From the NCBI GenBank assembly GCA_017623505.1, contig JAGAOZ010000018.1:18105-82104 (forward strand): a stretch of DNA of 64,000 nt. Direction: 5' to 3'. This DNA is from Alistipes sp. (GTDB taxonomy: Bacteria; Bacteroidota; Bacteroidia; Bacteroidales; Rikenellaceae). A model generated the notes under the pieces. That model saw only the letters and a list, made by a program, of their open reading frames with translations. It was not told the origin of the DNA and ran no database searches. This document shows, piece after piece, positions 49,890 to 58,454 of this stretch (position 1 is the stretch's first letter; every line of letters begins with the position of its first letter). The position numbers and the translations under genes are program-made.

Positions 49890-51818
49890 TTATTTTAATG
49901 TTTCACACTCCTTTAACCACATTGCAGCCGATGCGTCAGATGGCATACGCCAGTCAGCACGGGCTGTGAGCGAGATAGTTCCAACTTTCGGGCCGTCAGG
50001 CATCGCCGAGCGTTTGAATTGCTGGCTGAAGAAACGGCGGAAGAAGGTGGTCATGCGACTCAGTATCTCTGTGCGGTCGTATTTATTATTAAACGCTTTC
50101 TCTGCTAAGAATAGTATCTTCGAAGGCGAGAATCCTAAACGTACGAAATTATAGAGGAAGAAATCGTTTAGCTCGTATGGTCCGACAAGAGCCTCGGTCT
50201 TTTGGGCGATTTTGCCGTCATTGTCCGCAGGGAGCAGTTCTGGGCTTACCGGAGTGTCAATAACGTCGTATAGAGCCTCTATTATCGCTTTATTGTCAAT
50301 CTTCGATGCGTACCAATCAATCATATAGCGAATCAAGGTCTTTGGAACAGAAGCATTGACGCCATACATCGACATATGGTCGCCATTGTAGGTCGCCCAG
50401 CCGAGAGCCAACTCACTCATATCGCCTGTGCCGATGACGATACCGTTCTCCATATTGGCAACATCCATAAGAATCTGTGTGCGTTCACGTGCTTGAGCAT
50501 TCTCGTATGTGATAGAGCGGTCGTTCTCAGCAAGTCCGATGTCGGCAAAGTGTTGGCGACAAGCCTCGGCAATAGGTATCTCGCGCATAGAGATACCCAA
50601 CTCCTGCATCAGCGTTAATGCGTTGTTATAGGTGCGGTCTGTTGTGCCAAAACCGGGCATTGTGATACCGATAATGCCTTTGCGGTCCAAACCTAAGCGG
50701 TCAAATGTATTGACGGTAACAAGGAGTGCCAACGTAGAGTCCAAACCGCCAGAAATGCCGATTACAGCGCATTTGCAATTCATGTGGTCCAAACGCTTGG
50801 CCAAGCCGAGAGTCTGAATGTTGAATATCTCATCACAGCGTTTTGTGCGCTCCCATTCGTTGCTCGGAACAAAAGGCAAGGCGTCAATCTTGCGGTCAAG
50901 GGTGAGATTCTCGGATGATTCGATGACAATCTTGTTAATCTCAAACTCCGGCATAGGGTAGTCCGAGGTGTAGGTGTTGCTGCGGATTCGGCTGTTTTGT
51001 AATGCCTCCACATCAACGTCTGCCACAATCGTTCGCTCCTGAATCTCGAAACGTTCGCCCTTAGCGAGGATTGAGCCATTCTCGGCAATAAACGAGTTAC
51101 CCGCAAAAACCACATCCGACGAGGACTCGCCAAAGCCTGATGATACATATACGTAAGCGGTATGCGTGCGCATTGAGTGCTGGCTGACGATGTGTCGCAG
51201 GGTGTCGTGCTTGCCGATAATTTCCGGTGAAGCGGAGAGATTGAAGATAATCTTTGCTCCGCTGAGGGCCTGCTGAGTAGATGGTGGAGAAGGAGTCCAC
51301 ACATCCTCACAAATCTCAACTCCGAAACGGTTGCCATTAAGTTCAAAGAGCTGGTTGCGGCTGAAGAAGGCTCCTCGCTCAGCAAAACCCTCCAAATACT
51401 CGGATTCGATATTGCGGCCCGAAGCAAACCATCTATCCTCGGCAAATTCGCTGTAATTTGGGGTGTAGCACTTCGGAACAAGACCGACTATCTCGCCTTG
51501 AGCCACGACAGCGGCACAGTTGTATATGGCATTACCGACCATAACGGGCAGTCCTACGATGACGACCATCTGCAACTTCATGCTCTCATCGGCGATGCGG
51601 GCCAGCGATGCCTCGGCCTGTTGCAGCAGGGTGGGTTGTAGGAATAAATCACCACAAGTATATGAGGTAATCGACAGCTCAGGAAAGGCCAAAATCTCAA
51701 CACCACGCTCGGCTGAAAGACGCATATTGTGGATGATGCGCTCGGTGTTGAAGTGGCAATCTGCAACCTTCAATGTAGGGATACAAGCGGCAACTTTGAT
51801 ATATCCGTATCTGTTCAT
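49890..51818 (-). CDS. nadE: Glutamine-dependent NAD+ synthetase
   Basis: Converts nicotinate adenine dinucleotide to NAD+ with ATP, using ammonia released from glutamine. The N-terminal nitrilase-like glutaminase has the Glu-Lys-Cys triad at Glu47 (FPELS), Lys116 (VPKCY) and Cys170 (VEICEDVW). The synthetase P-loop is SGGLDS at 356-361, with the later GTGDMSELALGW motif. Length 642 aa is that of the long glutamine-dependent form. Downstream of pepT. Confidence 0.97.
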   Translation of the reverse strand: MNRYGYIKVAACIPTLKVADCHFNTERIIHNMRLSAERGVEILAFPELSITSYTCGDLFLQPTLLQQAEASLARIADESMKLQMVVIVGLPVMVGNAIYNCAAVVAQGEIVGLVPKCYTPNYSEFAEDRWFASGRNIESEYLEGFAERGAFFSRNQLFELNGNRFGVEICEDVWTPSPPSTQQALSGAKIIFNLSASPEIIGKHDTLRHIVSQHSMRTHTAYVYVSSGFGESSSDVVFAGNSFIAENGSILAKGERFEIQERTIVADVDVEALQNSRIRSNTYTSDYPMPEFEINKIVIESSENLTLDRKIDALPFVPSNEWERTKRCDEIFNIQTLGLAKRLDHMNCKCAVIGISGGLDSTLALLVTVNTFDRLGLDRKGIIGITMPGFGTTDRTYNNALTLMQELGISMREIPIAEACRQHFADIGLAENDRSITYENAQARERTQILMDVANMENGIVIGTGDMSELALGWATYNGDHMSMYGVNASVPKTLIRYMIDWYASKIDNKAIIEALYDVIDTPVSPELLPADNDGKIAQKTEALVGPYELNDFFLYNFVRLGFSPSKILFLAEKAFNNKYDRTEILSRMTTFFRRFFSQQFKRSAMPDGPKVGTISLTARADWRMPSDASAAMWLKECETLK

Positions 51819-51850
51819 AATTAGTTTGTTAGGCGTATTTAATTCAACGA

Positions 51851-53068
51851 TTACTTAGCCCATAGCTGAGCCAAATTAATAATGACATTCATAGCTTTCT
51901 GCATGGTGTTGAGCGAGCAATACTCAAACTTGCCGTGGAAGTTCATTCCGCCGGTAAAGATATTCGGACAAGGCAATCCCATGAATGATAATCTCGCACC
52001 ATCTGTACCACCACGAATAGGTTTTACGATAGGCTCGACATCAGCCATCTTCATAGCCTGCTTTGCCTTCTCGATAACGTGAGGATGTGGCTCAACCATC
52101 TTGCGCATATTGTAATATTGGTCTTTGATTGTGAGCTTCAAAACACCCTTGCCGTAGCGTTTCTCCAACAAATCGACGCAACCCCAGATATAGACCTTCT
52201 TCTGCTCGAATTTCTCGCTGTCGTGGTCGCGAACGATATAGGTAATCTTGGCATTCTCAACCGTTCCGTTGAAACCTACGCAGTGGTAGAAGCCTTCGTA
52301 GCCGGTGGTATGCTCAGGACGCTGCGTCTGTGGCAACATAGAGTTGAATTCGCAAGCTACCTGAATTGCGTTAATCATCTTATCTTTGGCGTAGCCAGGG
52401 TGGACGTTGCGACCTTGAATCTCAATAACGGCTGAGGCTGCGTTGAAGTTCTCAAACTCCAATTCGCCCTCAAAACCGCCATCCATAGTGTAGGCGAAAT
52501 CTGCTCCAAAGGCCTTTACATCGAAATAGTCTACACCGCGACCAATCTCCTCGTCAGGGGTGAAGCCTAAGCGAATCTTGCCGTGTTTAATTTCGGGATG
52601 CGCCATCAGATACTCTGCTGCGGTGATAATCTCGGCACAGCCGGCTTTGTCGTCAGCACCCAAAAGGGTAGTGCCGTCGGTGTGAATGAGGGTGTGACCC
52701 TTGAAATAAGAGAGCTCAGGGAAATCGCTGACCTTCATTGTGAGTGCGCCGTTAAGAACAATATCTTCACCGTCGTACTCGTCGATGATGCGTGGTCTGA
52801 CATCCTTACCGCTCATATCGGGAGCAGTGTCTACGTGTGAAATGAAGCCAATCACAGGGGCATTCTCATAACCCTCCGATGCGGGGATTGTGCCCATCGC
52901 GTAGCCATATTTGTCTACCGTAACGTCTTGCAGTCCTAAGCTGCGCATCTCGTCGGCGATGAAGTTCAGCAGAACGAGCTGCTTGTCGGTGGATGGGAAT
53001 GTTGTGCTCTCCTCGTCTGACTGAGTGTCAAACGATACATATTTTAAAAATCTATCTTTTAAATCCAT
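51851..53068 (-). CDS. pepT: Peptidase T (aminotripeptidase)
   Basis: Zinc M20B exopeptidase that releases the N-terminal residue of tripeptides in the cytoplasm. Metal and catalytic motifs are present: HVDTAPD (His78, Asp80), GADDKAG (Asp140), TPDEEIGRG (Glu173/174) and a terminal MNFHGKFEY with the last His ligand. Length 405 aa is normal. It lies 17 bases after the oligopeptide transporter gene; an OPT importer followed by a tripeptidase makes a coherent peptide-use pair. Confidence 0.96.
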   Translation of the reverse strand: MDLKDRFLKYVSFDTQSDEESTTFPSTDKQLVLLNFIADEMRSLGLQDVTVDKYGYAMGTIPASEGYENAPVIGFISHVDTAPDMSGKDVRPRIIDEYDGEDIVLNGALTMKVSDFPELSYFKGHTLIHTDGTTLLGADDKAGCAEIITAAEYLMAHPEIKHGKIRLGFTPDEEIGRGVDYFDVKAFGADFAYTMDGGFEGELEFENFNAASAVIEIQGRNVHPGYAKDKMINAIQVACEFNSMLPQTQRPEHTTGYEGFYHCVGFNGTVENAKITYIVRDHDSEKFEQKKVYIWGCVDLLEKRYGKGVLKLTIKDQYYNMRKMVEPHPHVIEKAKQAMKMADVEPIVKPIRGGTDGARLSFMGLPCPNIFTGGMNFHGKFEYCSLNTMQKAMNVIINLAQLWAK

Positions 53069-53085
53069 ATTATTGCGTTGTTTAA

Positions 53086-55074
53086 TTATTCACTTTTCTT
53101 TGCACGCATGGTGTGGAAAATCATATATCCAATCAATACGATATACATACCCAAGGCGAGGATTTGTGCACCGTCAAACTCGTTCCAAGGGGTGCACTGC
53201 TGAGTTGCATCGTTGAAGAATCGGAGCTGCCACTCTACGTCTGCAAATTTTAGTACTGCCGTTAGCACACCCATCAAAGCACCTCCGGCAATGAAACCCG
53301 ATGCGATGAGTGTTCCGCGGTCGAAGCGACTCTTATTAACCTTATCGTCCTTTGAACGAGTAGATACGAACCATGCGATAAGACCTCCGACAACCAATGG
53401 AGCGTTGAGTGACATAGGGATAAACATACCCAGCGAGAACGCCAAGGCAGGTACGCCGATAGAGTTGAGTACCAATGCCAAAACAGCACCCATAATATAG
53501 AGAATCCAAGGTGTAGAACCTCCCGTCATCAAAGGCTCAATAACGGCTGCCATGGCGTGCGCTTGTGGTGCAGCCAATGAACTTGAGTCGGTGAAGCCGT
53601 ATGCCTTGTTGAGAATCAGCATAACACCTGCAACGGTTGCAGCCGAGACGATTGTGCCGAGGAACTTCCAGGCCTCCTGCTTGCGAGGTGTTGTACCCAA
53701 CCAATAACCAATCTTAAGGTCGGTGATGAAACCTCCAGCCATAGAGAGCGCAGTACAAACTACGCCACCGATAATCAGAGCCGCAGTCATTCCGCTATTG
53801 CCTGTAAGACCAATGCTTACCAAAACAAGTGAGCTGAGGATAAGTGTCATCAGAGTCATTCCTGATACAGGGTTTGAGCCGACAATGGCAATGGCATTTG
53901 CCGCTACGGTGGTAAAGAGGAATGAGATGACAAAGACGATGAGCAGAGCTACAACACTTTGCCACAGATTACCCAATAATCCGAATTGGAAGAATACAAA
54001 TAGGGTGATGAGCGATGCGCAAAGAATTGTAAGGATGAGCTTCATTGACACATCACGCTGAGTGCGCTCAACTTGTACGGCATTTGCCTTCTTCTTTGAT
54101 GAAAACTCAGATACGGCAAGACCTAAAGCCTGCTTAATGATGCCCGCCTGCTTCAAGATACCGATAAGACCTGCCATGGCGATACCGCCGATGCCGATAG
54201 GACGACCAAAGTCCTTGAAGAGGGAGTCGGCAGTAGCTGTTGCTGCTACGTCGTCAGGCATAACATAACCTACAAGAGGTACAATCAGGAACCAGACCAA
54301 GCAAGAACCGGCTGTAATGATTACAGCGTATTTCAAGCCGATGATATATCCCAAACCGAGGATTGTGGCGTCGGTGCTGATTGAGAACTCGGCCTTAAAC
54401 TTGTCGGCGAGGTTTTGTCCAAACTCTGTAACACGTGTAGAAACAACATCTGCCCAAGCTCCAAACGTACCGACAGCGAAGTTGTATAGTCCACCAATCA
54501 AACCGGCAATACCGAGAACTTTAGCCTGATTACCGCCTTTCTCACCAGAAATAAGGACCTCGGTTGTAGCAGTAGCCTCAGGGAATGGGTATTTACCGTG
54601 CATATCCTTAACAAAGTACTTGCGGAACGGAATCAGCAGAATGATACCCAAGATACCTCCAAGCAACGATGAAAGGAAGATTTGGAAGAAATTGACATCC
54701 AAGCCTAAGATGTAGAGTGCAGGTAGCGTGAAGATTGCTCCCGCAACAATCACTCCCGATGATGCGCCGATGGATTGGATAATGATGTTTTGTCCCAACA
54801 TATTCTTCTTGCCCAATGCTGTGCCGACGCCGACAGCGATAATTGCAATCGGAATAGCTGCTTCAAAGACCTGTCCTACCTTCAATCCGAGGAATGCCGC
54901 TGCTGCCGAGAAGATTATCGCCATCACGATACCCATCGATACGGAGTAGGGTGTAACCTCTGCCGGTGTAGTGTTTGCCGGCATTACAGGCTTGTACTCC
55001 TCGCCGGGCTTTAATTCACGATAGGCATTTTCGGGAATCTCTACCTTTTTAATCTCTTGTTGTTCCATATTCAA
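53086..55074 (-). CDS. OPT-family oligopeptide transporter, 662 aa
   Basis: Large inner-membrane permease with about 16 hydrophobic segments. The N-terminal cytoplasmic part (KPGEEYKPVMPANTTPAEVTPYSV) leads into the family-typical GLKVGQVFEAAIPIAIIAVG. A later segment GKYPFPEATATTEVL matches the OPT signature around the conserved YPFPEA. Bacterial members import oligopeptides or metal-peptide complexes; linkage to pepT supports peptides (inference). A minus-strand -7 element TATCTTTG lies at 55111-55118. Confidence 0.92.
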   Translation of the reverse strand: MNMEQQEIKKVEIPENAYRELKPGEEYKPVMPANTTPAEVTPYSVSMGIVMAIIFSAAAAFLGLKVGQVFEAAIPIAIIAVGVGTALGKKNMLGQNIIIQSIGASSGVIVAGAIFTLPALYILGLDVNFFQIFLSSLLGGILGIILLIPFRKYFVKDMHGKYPFPEATATTEVLISGEKGGNQAKVLGIAGLIGGLYNFAVGTFGAWADVVSTRVTEFGQNLADKFKAEFSISTDATILGLGYIIGLKYAVIITAGSCLVWFLIVPLVGYVMPDDVAATATADSLFKDFGRPIGIGGIAMAGLIGILKQAGIIKQALGLAVSEFSSKKKANAVQVERTQRDVSMKLILTILCASLITLFVFFQFGLLGNLWQSVVALLIVFVISFLFTTVAANAIAIVGSNPVSGMTLMTLILSSLVLVSIGLTGNSGMTAALIIGGVVCTALSMAGGFITDLKIGYWLGTTPRKQEAWKFLGTIVSAATVAGVMLILNKAYGFTDSSSLAAPQAHAMAAVIEPLMTGGSTPWILYIMGAVLALVLNSIGVPALAFSLGMFIPMSLNAPLVVGGLIAWFVSTRSKDDKVNKSRFDRGTLIASGFIAGGALMGVLTAVLKFADVEWQLRFFNDATQQCTPWNEFDGAQILALGMYIVLIGYMIFHTMRAKKSE

Positions 55075-55110
55075 TCACTATTATTTGTTTTTCTTTTTGT
55101 TCTAATTGAA

Positions 55111-55118
55111 CAAAGATA
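55111..55118 (-). promoter_or_regulatory. -7 element of the OPT-pepT-nadE unit
   Basis: Minus strand TATCTTTG, 37 bases before the OPT start codon; no clear TTTG at -33. Confidence 0.55.
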
Positions 55119-55271
55119 ACGATTTTTCTCAAGAATAATAATCTGTTGGCGATAAAATCTGCACTCAAAGCATAATTTGTGAGGATGTGGGGTTGCTGAT
55201 TGAAAAAAGTTTCTGTACTTTTATAGAAAGTTTTTTTTCTATTTTACATTGTTATAACATTGTTAATGATT

Positions 55272-55440
55272 TGTGGGTAGTAAAAAGACTACCCGCACGA
55301 CTTAGGAGGGTAAGTAACTTCGGGATGGTGCGCGTATAACCCGGGTAACCAATTAGTTACCCGCGATACTTGGGATAAGATAGGTTTAAACGGTGTGCGA
55401 GGGATGTCTGGGTAACCATTTAGTTACCCAGACTGCTTGG
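55272..55440. repeat. Hairpin repeat copies A, B and C
   Basis: Three palindromes share orientation and a trailing CTTRGG. A is at 55272-55297 (GGGTAGT/ACTACCC core), B at 55342-55363 (CGGGTAAC/GTTACCCG), and C at 55406-55433 (perfect 11-bp GTCTGGGTAAC/GTTACCCAGAC). The sequence changes between copies preserve pairing. They fill most of the gene-free gap 55075-55531; no coding frame was seen there. Confidence 0.85.
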
Positions 55441-55460
55441 GAATGAAAGGTTAGAATGAT

Positions 55461-55496
55461 ATAAAAAGCGCAGGTAACCATTTGGTTACCCGCGCT
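55461..55496 (-). terminator. Hairpin repeat copy D, acting as terminator of the YD-like genes
   Basis: On the minus strand the stem AGCGC-G-GGTAACC, loop AAAT, GGTTACC-T-GCGCT is followed by TTTTTAT, a typical intrinsic terminator 36 bases after the YD-like gene's stop. It belongs to the same repeat family as copies A-C and E. Confidence 0.82.
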
Positions 55497-55531
55497 ACTT
55501 GGAATGTGGAAATATACGATGGCGAATATAT

Positions 55532-57208
55532 TTAATCGCGGTAAACAATCTCGTATTTTACATAGCCGACAACAGCCATCCTATATCTTCTATATGTAGT
55601 CGTTTCTATAATATTACCACGCCTATCGTATTTGTGGATGTATTTATAGCTAATCTCAAATGAGGAGTCATATATTGTCTTCTCAATCATATTACCTGCT
55701 GAGTCGTATTTGTATAATGATCTCCCGAATATTTTCCCATTAGAATCACATATTGTTTCCTCAATAACATTCCCCGCTAAATCATATTTATTGATTGAGC
55801 CCGAAATTGTTGCATTTTCAGATAATGGAACAGTATCACTTTCCCTATACTTATAGGTTTCTGTATTTACTTTCTCGCCATCGAGGTCGTAGGTTGTCTT
55901 TTCTGCCACGTGCCCAAAATCGTTAAAGCAATATTTACAACATCCGAGCATATCTTTAATGATGACGTTATCATGTTGCCCTTCAGCTTCATAACTGCGT
56001 ACTATTACACTATCGATATTTCCATACAGGGGAATATAATTGCTCCAGTTTAATCTATGTGGAGCCGGATCTTTTTTACGTTTCTTTATGGGTGGATAAG
56101 TATGAAACGTAAATCTGTATGTTAGTTTTTTTGTAGGCCACAGTTGATTACCCTCGAAATATATCTCCTCTATTTTATTTCCAAAATCGTCATAAATGTA
56201 ATCTGTTTTTTGACAAATACATCCACATTCATCAATAGTCCAATAGCTGAGTAAAATACTATCTGAGTCATATTTCCAAAGAGTTTTCTTTCGTAGACTT
56301 CTGTCAATATTGTATTCTGCTTCCAAAATTTTGTTTCCTGCTGAATCATATTGATATTGACGTATAGTTGAAAGTTCGTCTTTAGAGAAATTTTCTAAGG
56401 GTGAAACTCTTTTGATACTGATATTGCCCGCAGTATCGTAATTGAAAATCGTATTCTCATAGCAAGTTGGGTAATGATAATCTTGCCGCTCTATCAAATT
56501 CCCATTAAGGTCATATTTGCTATAAGACTTGTGTCCCATAGGGTCATAATAGTCAAACCATGCACTTTCAATTTCGTTGCCATTGGAATCATATAATATG
56601 ATAGACTTTGCAACATTGATCATATTGTGCTCTGCGTAGATTCTGACACCTTCCGGATTGTATCTATATAAGCATTCTTCGTATAGTTTTCCATCGAAGT
56701 AGTGTGTTGTTTTAATCACATTTCCGGCAGAGTTGTATCTCAAAAGTTGTTTCCATCCCAAACTCCCGTCGGAGTTGTATCTTGCCTCCTCAATCATATT
56801 TCCCATTGAGTCGTATTTGTAAAGAGTTTTCCAGATAGAATCTCCACTATGGTTGTACTCAGTTGCCTCGATTAAATTTCCGGCTGAATCATAGCTGTTA
56901 AATACATTTTTTATGCGTAATCCTGATGAATTATACTCCGATTCTTCTATAAGATTTCCACGAGAACTAAACACGTATCGTTTCTTATGGTTAAGTTCTC
57001 CTGTGTGTTCTCCAAAGTTGCTTCGTATTTTCACATACTCACTAATCGTTACGCTCTCAACCTCGCCGATGAAGCTAAAACGACTATCGAGTTTATATTG
57101 CCATTTTCTCTTCTGTGTTGCAATAGGATCACTGTCAGATTGCATGTGATTTTCCGCTTTCATATTTTGCTTTAATATTTCACTTTGGTTGCGATCGTAT
57201 ACTATCAT
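55532..57208 (-). CDS. YD-like repeat protein without signal peptide, 558 aa
   Basis: About 18 degenerate repeats of roughly 22-27 residues with the pattern YDSAGNxIExxxYNxxG cover nearly the whole chain, ending in VKYEIVYRD as in its relatives. The block FSFIGEVESVTISEYVKIRS aligns with the start of the mature part of the next gene (LLEDVESIVLCDYAF), so the conserved domain is complete, but no signal peptide is present. The start at 57208 is chosen because AAGG lies 8 bases upstream. An in-frame ATG at 57310 would overlap the neighbouring gene by 62 bases. The gene may have lost its signal sequence after duplication from the upstream gene (inference). AT-rich. Confidence 0.75.
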   Translation of the reverse strand: MIVYDRNQSEILKQNMKAENHMQSDSDPIATQKRKWQYKLDSRFSFIGEVESVTISEYVKIRSNFGEHTGELNHKKRYVFSSRGNLIEESEYNSSGLRIKNVFNSYDSAGNLIEATEYNHSGDSIWKTLYKYDSMGNMIEEARYNSDGSLGWKQLLRYNSAGNVIKTTHYFDGKLYEECLYRYNPEGVRIYAEHNMINVAKSIILYDSNGNEIESAWFDYYDPMGHKSYSKYDLNGNLIERQDYHYPTCYENTIFNYDTAGNISIKRVSPLENFSKDELSTIRQYQYDSAGNKILEAEYNIDRSLRKKTLWKYDSDSILLSYWTIDECGCICQKTDYIYDDFGNKIEEIYFEGNQLWPTKKLTYRFTFHTYPPIKKRKKDPAPHRLNWSNYIPLYGNIDSVIVRSYEAEGQHDNVIIKDMLGCCKYCFNDFGHVAEKTTYDLDGEKVNTETYKYRESDTVPLSENATISGSINKYDLAGNVIEETICDSNGKIFGRSLYKYDSAGNMIEKTIYDSSFEISYKYIHKYDRRGNIIETTTYRRYRMAVVGYVKYEIVYRD

Positions 57209-57248
57209 CTCTACGCCTTGTGTCCTACAAGTCGGGGAATGAAGTGTT

Positions 57249-58391
57249 TTAATCGCGATAAATAATCTCGTATTCGGTAAGGTCAGTAGGCTCCATTCTC
57301 TCGCCTTCATAGAGTGTTTTCTCTATGATATTACCCCTTGCGTCGTATTTGTAAAGAGTCTTAAAGCTATTTACCTTTCTGTCGAAGCGGTAGAGTGTAC
57401 TTTCAATTATCTTCCCCGCAGAGTTATATTTGTAAAGTGTCTTATGAACCAGACTTCCGTCGGAGTCGTACCAGGCCTTCTCAATCATATTTCCTGCAGG
57501 GTCGTATTTGTAAAGAGTCTTACCACTACTCAACCTTCCGTCGGCGTTGTAATCTGCCTCCTCAATCATATTGCCTGCCGAGTTGTATTTCCCGAGCCAC
57601 TTACACTCCAGACTTCCATCGGCGTCGTAATCTGCTCGCTCAATCATATTCCCAGCCGAGTCGTATTTCCAAAGGTTCTTGTAATATGGCGCCCCGTCGA
57701 ATCCGCAACCTACCCATTCAATCATATTTCCCTTCGAGTCGTATTTGTATAGCTCTCTGTAATCCAGACTTCCGTCGGAGAAGTATCGTGCATCCTCAAT
57801 CATGTTGCCTGCAGAATCATATTTGTAATAGGTCTTATCATCCAGGCTTCCGTTGGAATTATAGTCTGTCATCTCTATCTTATTTCCCTTCGAGTCATAT
57901 TTGTAAGTGGTCTTATCATTCAGGCTTCTGTCGGCGTTGTAATCTGCTCGCTCAATCATATCTCCTGCGGCGTCGTATTGTTGTATAGTTTTGCCGGTCA
58001 ATTCTCCATCTGCGTTGTACGTTGTGCGCCTTGTCTCTTGTCGTGCTGCATTGTATTGGTAGTGGATTTTGCGGCTCAAACTGCCATCCTCATCGTAATA
58101 CTCTGCTGTAACAACATCCCCTTGCGTATTGAATACGAATCTCTCTTTCTGCATTAACATCTTTGTTGCTGTGCCGTCATCCTCATCTCGGAAAGCATAG
58201 TCACATAAAACTATACTCTCTACATCTTCCAGCAATGTGGGGTGTTTGTGTATGATTTCGTAGTCCTCCTCCTCTTCTGCGCTATATCCGTGTCTATAAT
58301 ATTCCTCTTCTGCTGTTTGAGCAAAACTTGCTGACGGCAACAGGAACACCCCCAACGCTATAAAGGCCAACGCTAAAATTTGTCGTTTCAT
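57249..58391 (-). CDS. Secreted YD-like repeat protein, 380 aa
   Basis: Signal peptide (MKRQILALAFIALGVFLLPS, cleavage probably after SFAQ), a ~60-residue acidic lead (EEEYYRHGYSAEEEEDYE), then about eleven regular 26-residue repeats, for example YDSAGNMIERADYDADGSL and YDPAGNMIEKAWYDSDGSL. The DNA units are about 78 bp and similar enough to recombine. It ends in TEYEIIYRD like its two relatives. No RHS core or toxin domain. Probably surface or periplasmic; function unknown. Confidence 0.8.
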   Translation of the reverse strand: MKRQILALAFIALGVFLLPSASFAQTAEEEYYRHGYSAEEEEDYEIIHKHPTLLEDVESIVLCDYAFRDEDDGTATKMLMQKERFVFNTQGDVVTAEYYDEDGSLSRKIHYQYNAARQETRRTTYNADGELTGKTIQQYDAAGDMIERADYNADRSLNDKTTYKYDSKGNKIEMTDYNSNGSLDDKTYYKYDSAGNMIEDARYFSDGSLDYRELYKYDSKGNMIEWVGCGFDGAPYYKNLWKYDSAGNMIERADYDADGSLECKWLGKYNSAGNMIEEADYNADGRLSSGKTLYKYDPAGNMIEKAWYDSDGSLVHKTLYKYNSAGKIIESTLYRFDRKVNSFKTLYKYDARGNIIEKTLYEGERMEPTDLTEYEIIYRD

Positions 58392-58408
58392 GGTATTTAA
58401 GTCTGTCT

Positions 58409-58442
58409 TTGGGTTTCAGCTTTCAGTTTTCAGCTTTCAGTT
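58409..58442. repeat. Short direct repeat CAGCTTTCAGTTTT
   Basis: TTTCAGCTTTCAGTTT is followed at once by TCAGCTTTCAGTT in the gap between the YD-like gene and manC. A related TTTTCAGTTTTCACCTTTC occurs at 24620-24640. It may be simple-sequence drift. Confidence 0.5.
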
Positions 58443-58454
58443 ATAACCGTTTCG

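Noticed and set aside
50780-51481. A 233-residue minus-strand frame in nadE
   Set aside because: It overlaps nadE in another frame and lacks recognisable sequence, while nadE motifs run through the region.
57249-58300. Regular ~78-bp repeats considered as a CRISPR-like array
   Set aside because: The repeats are coding, in frame, adjacent without spacers, and no cas gene is near.
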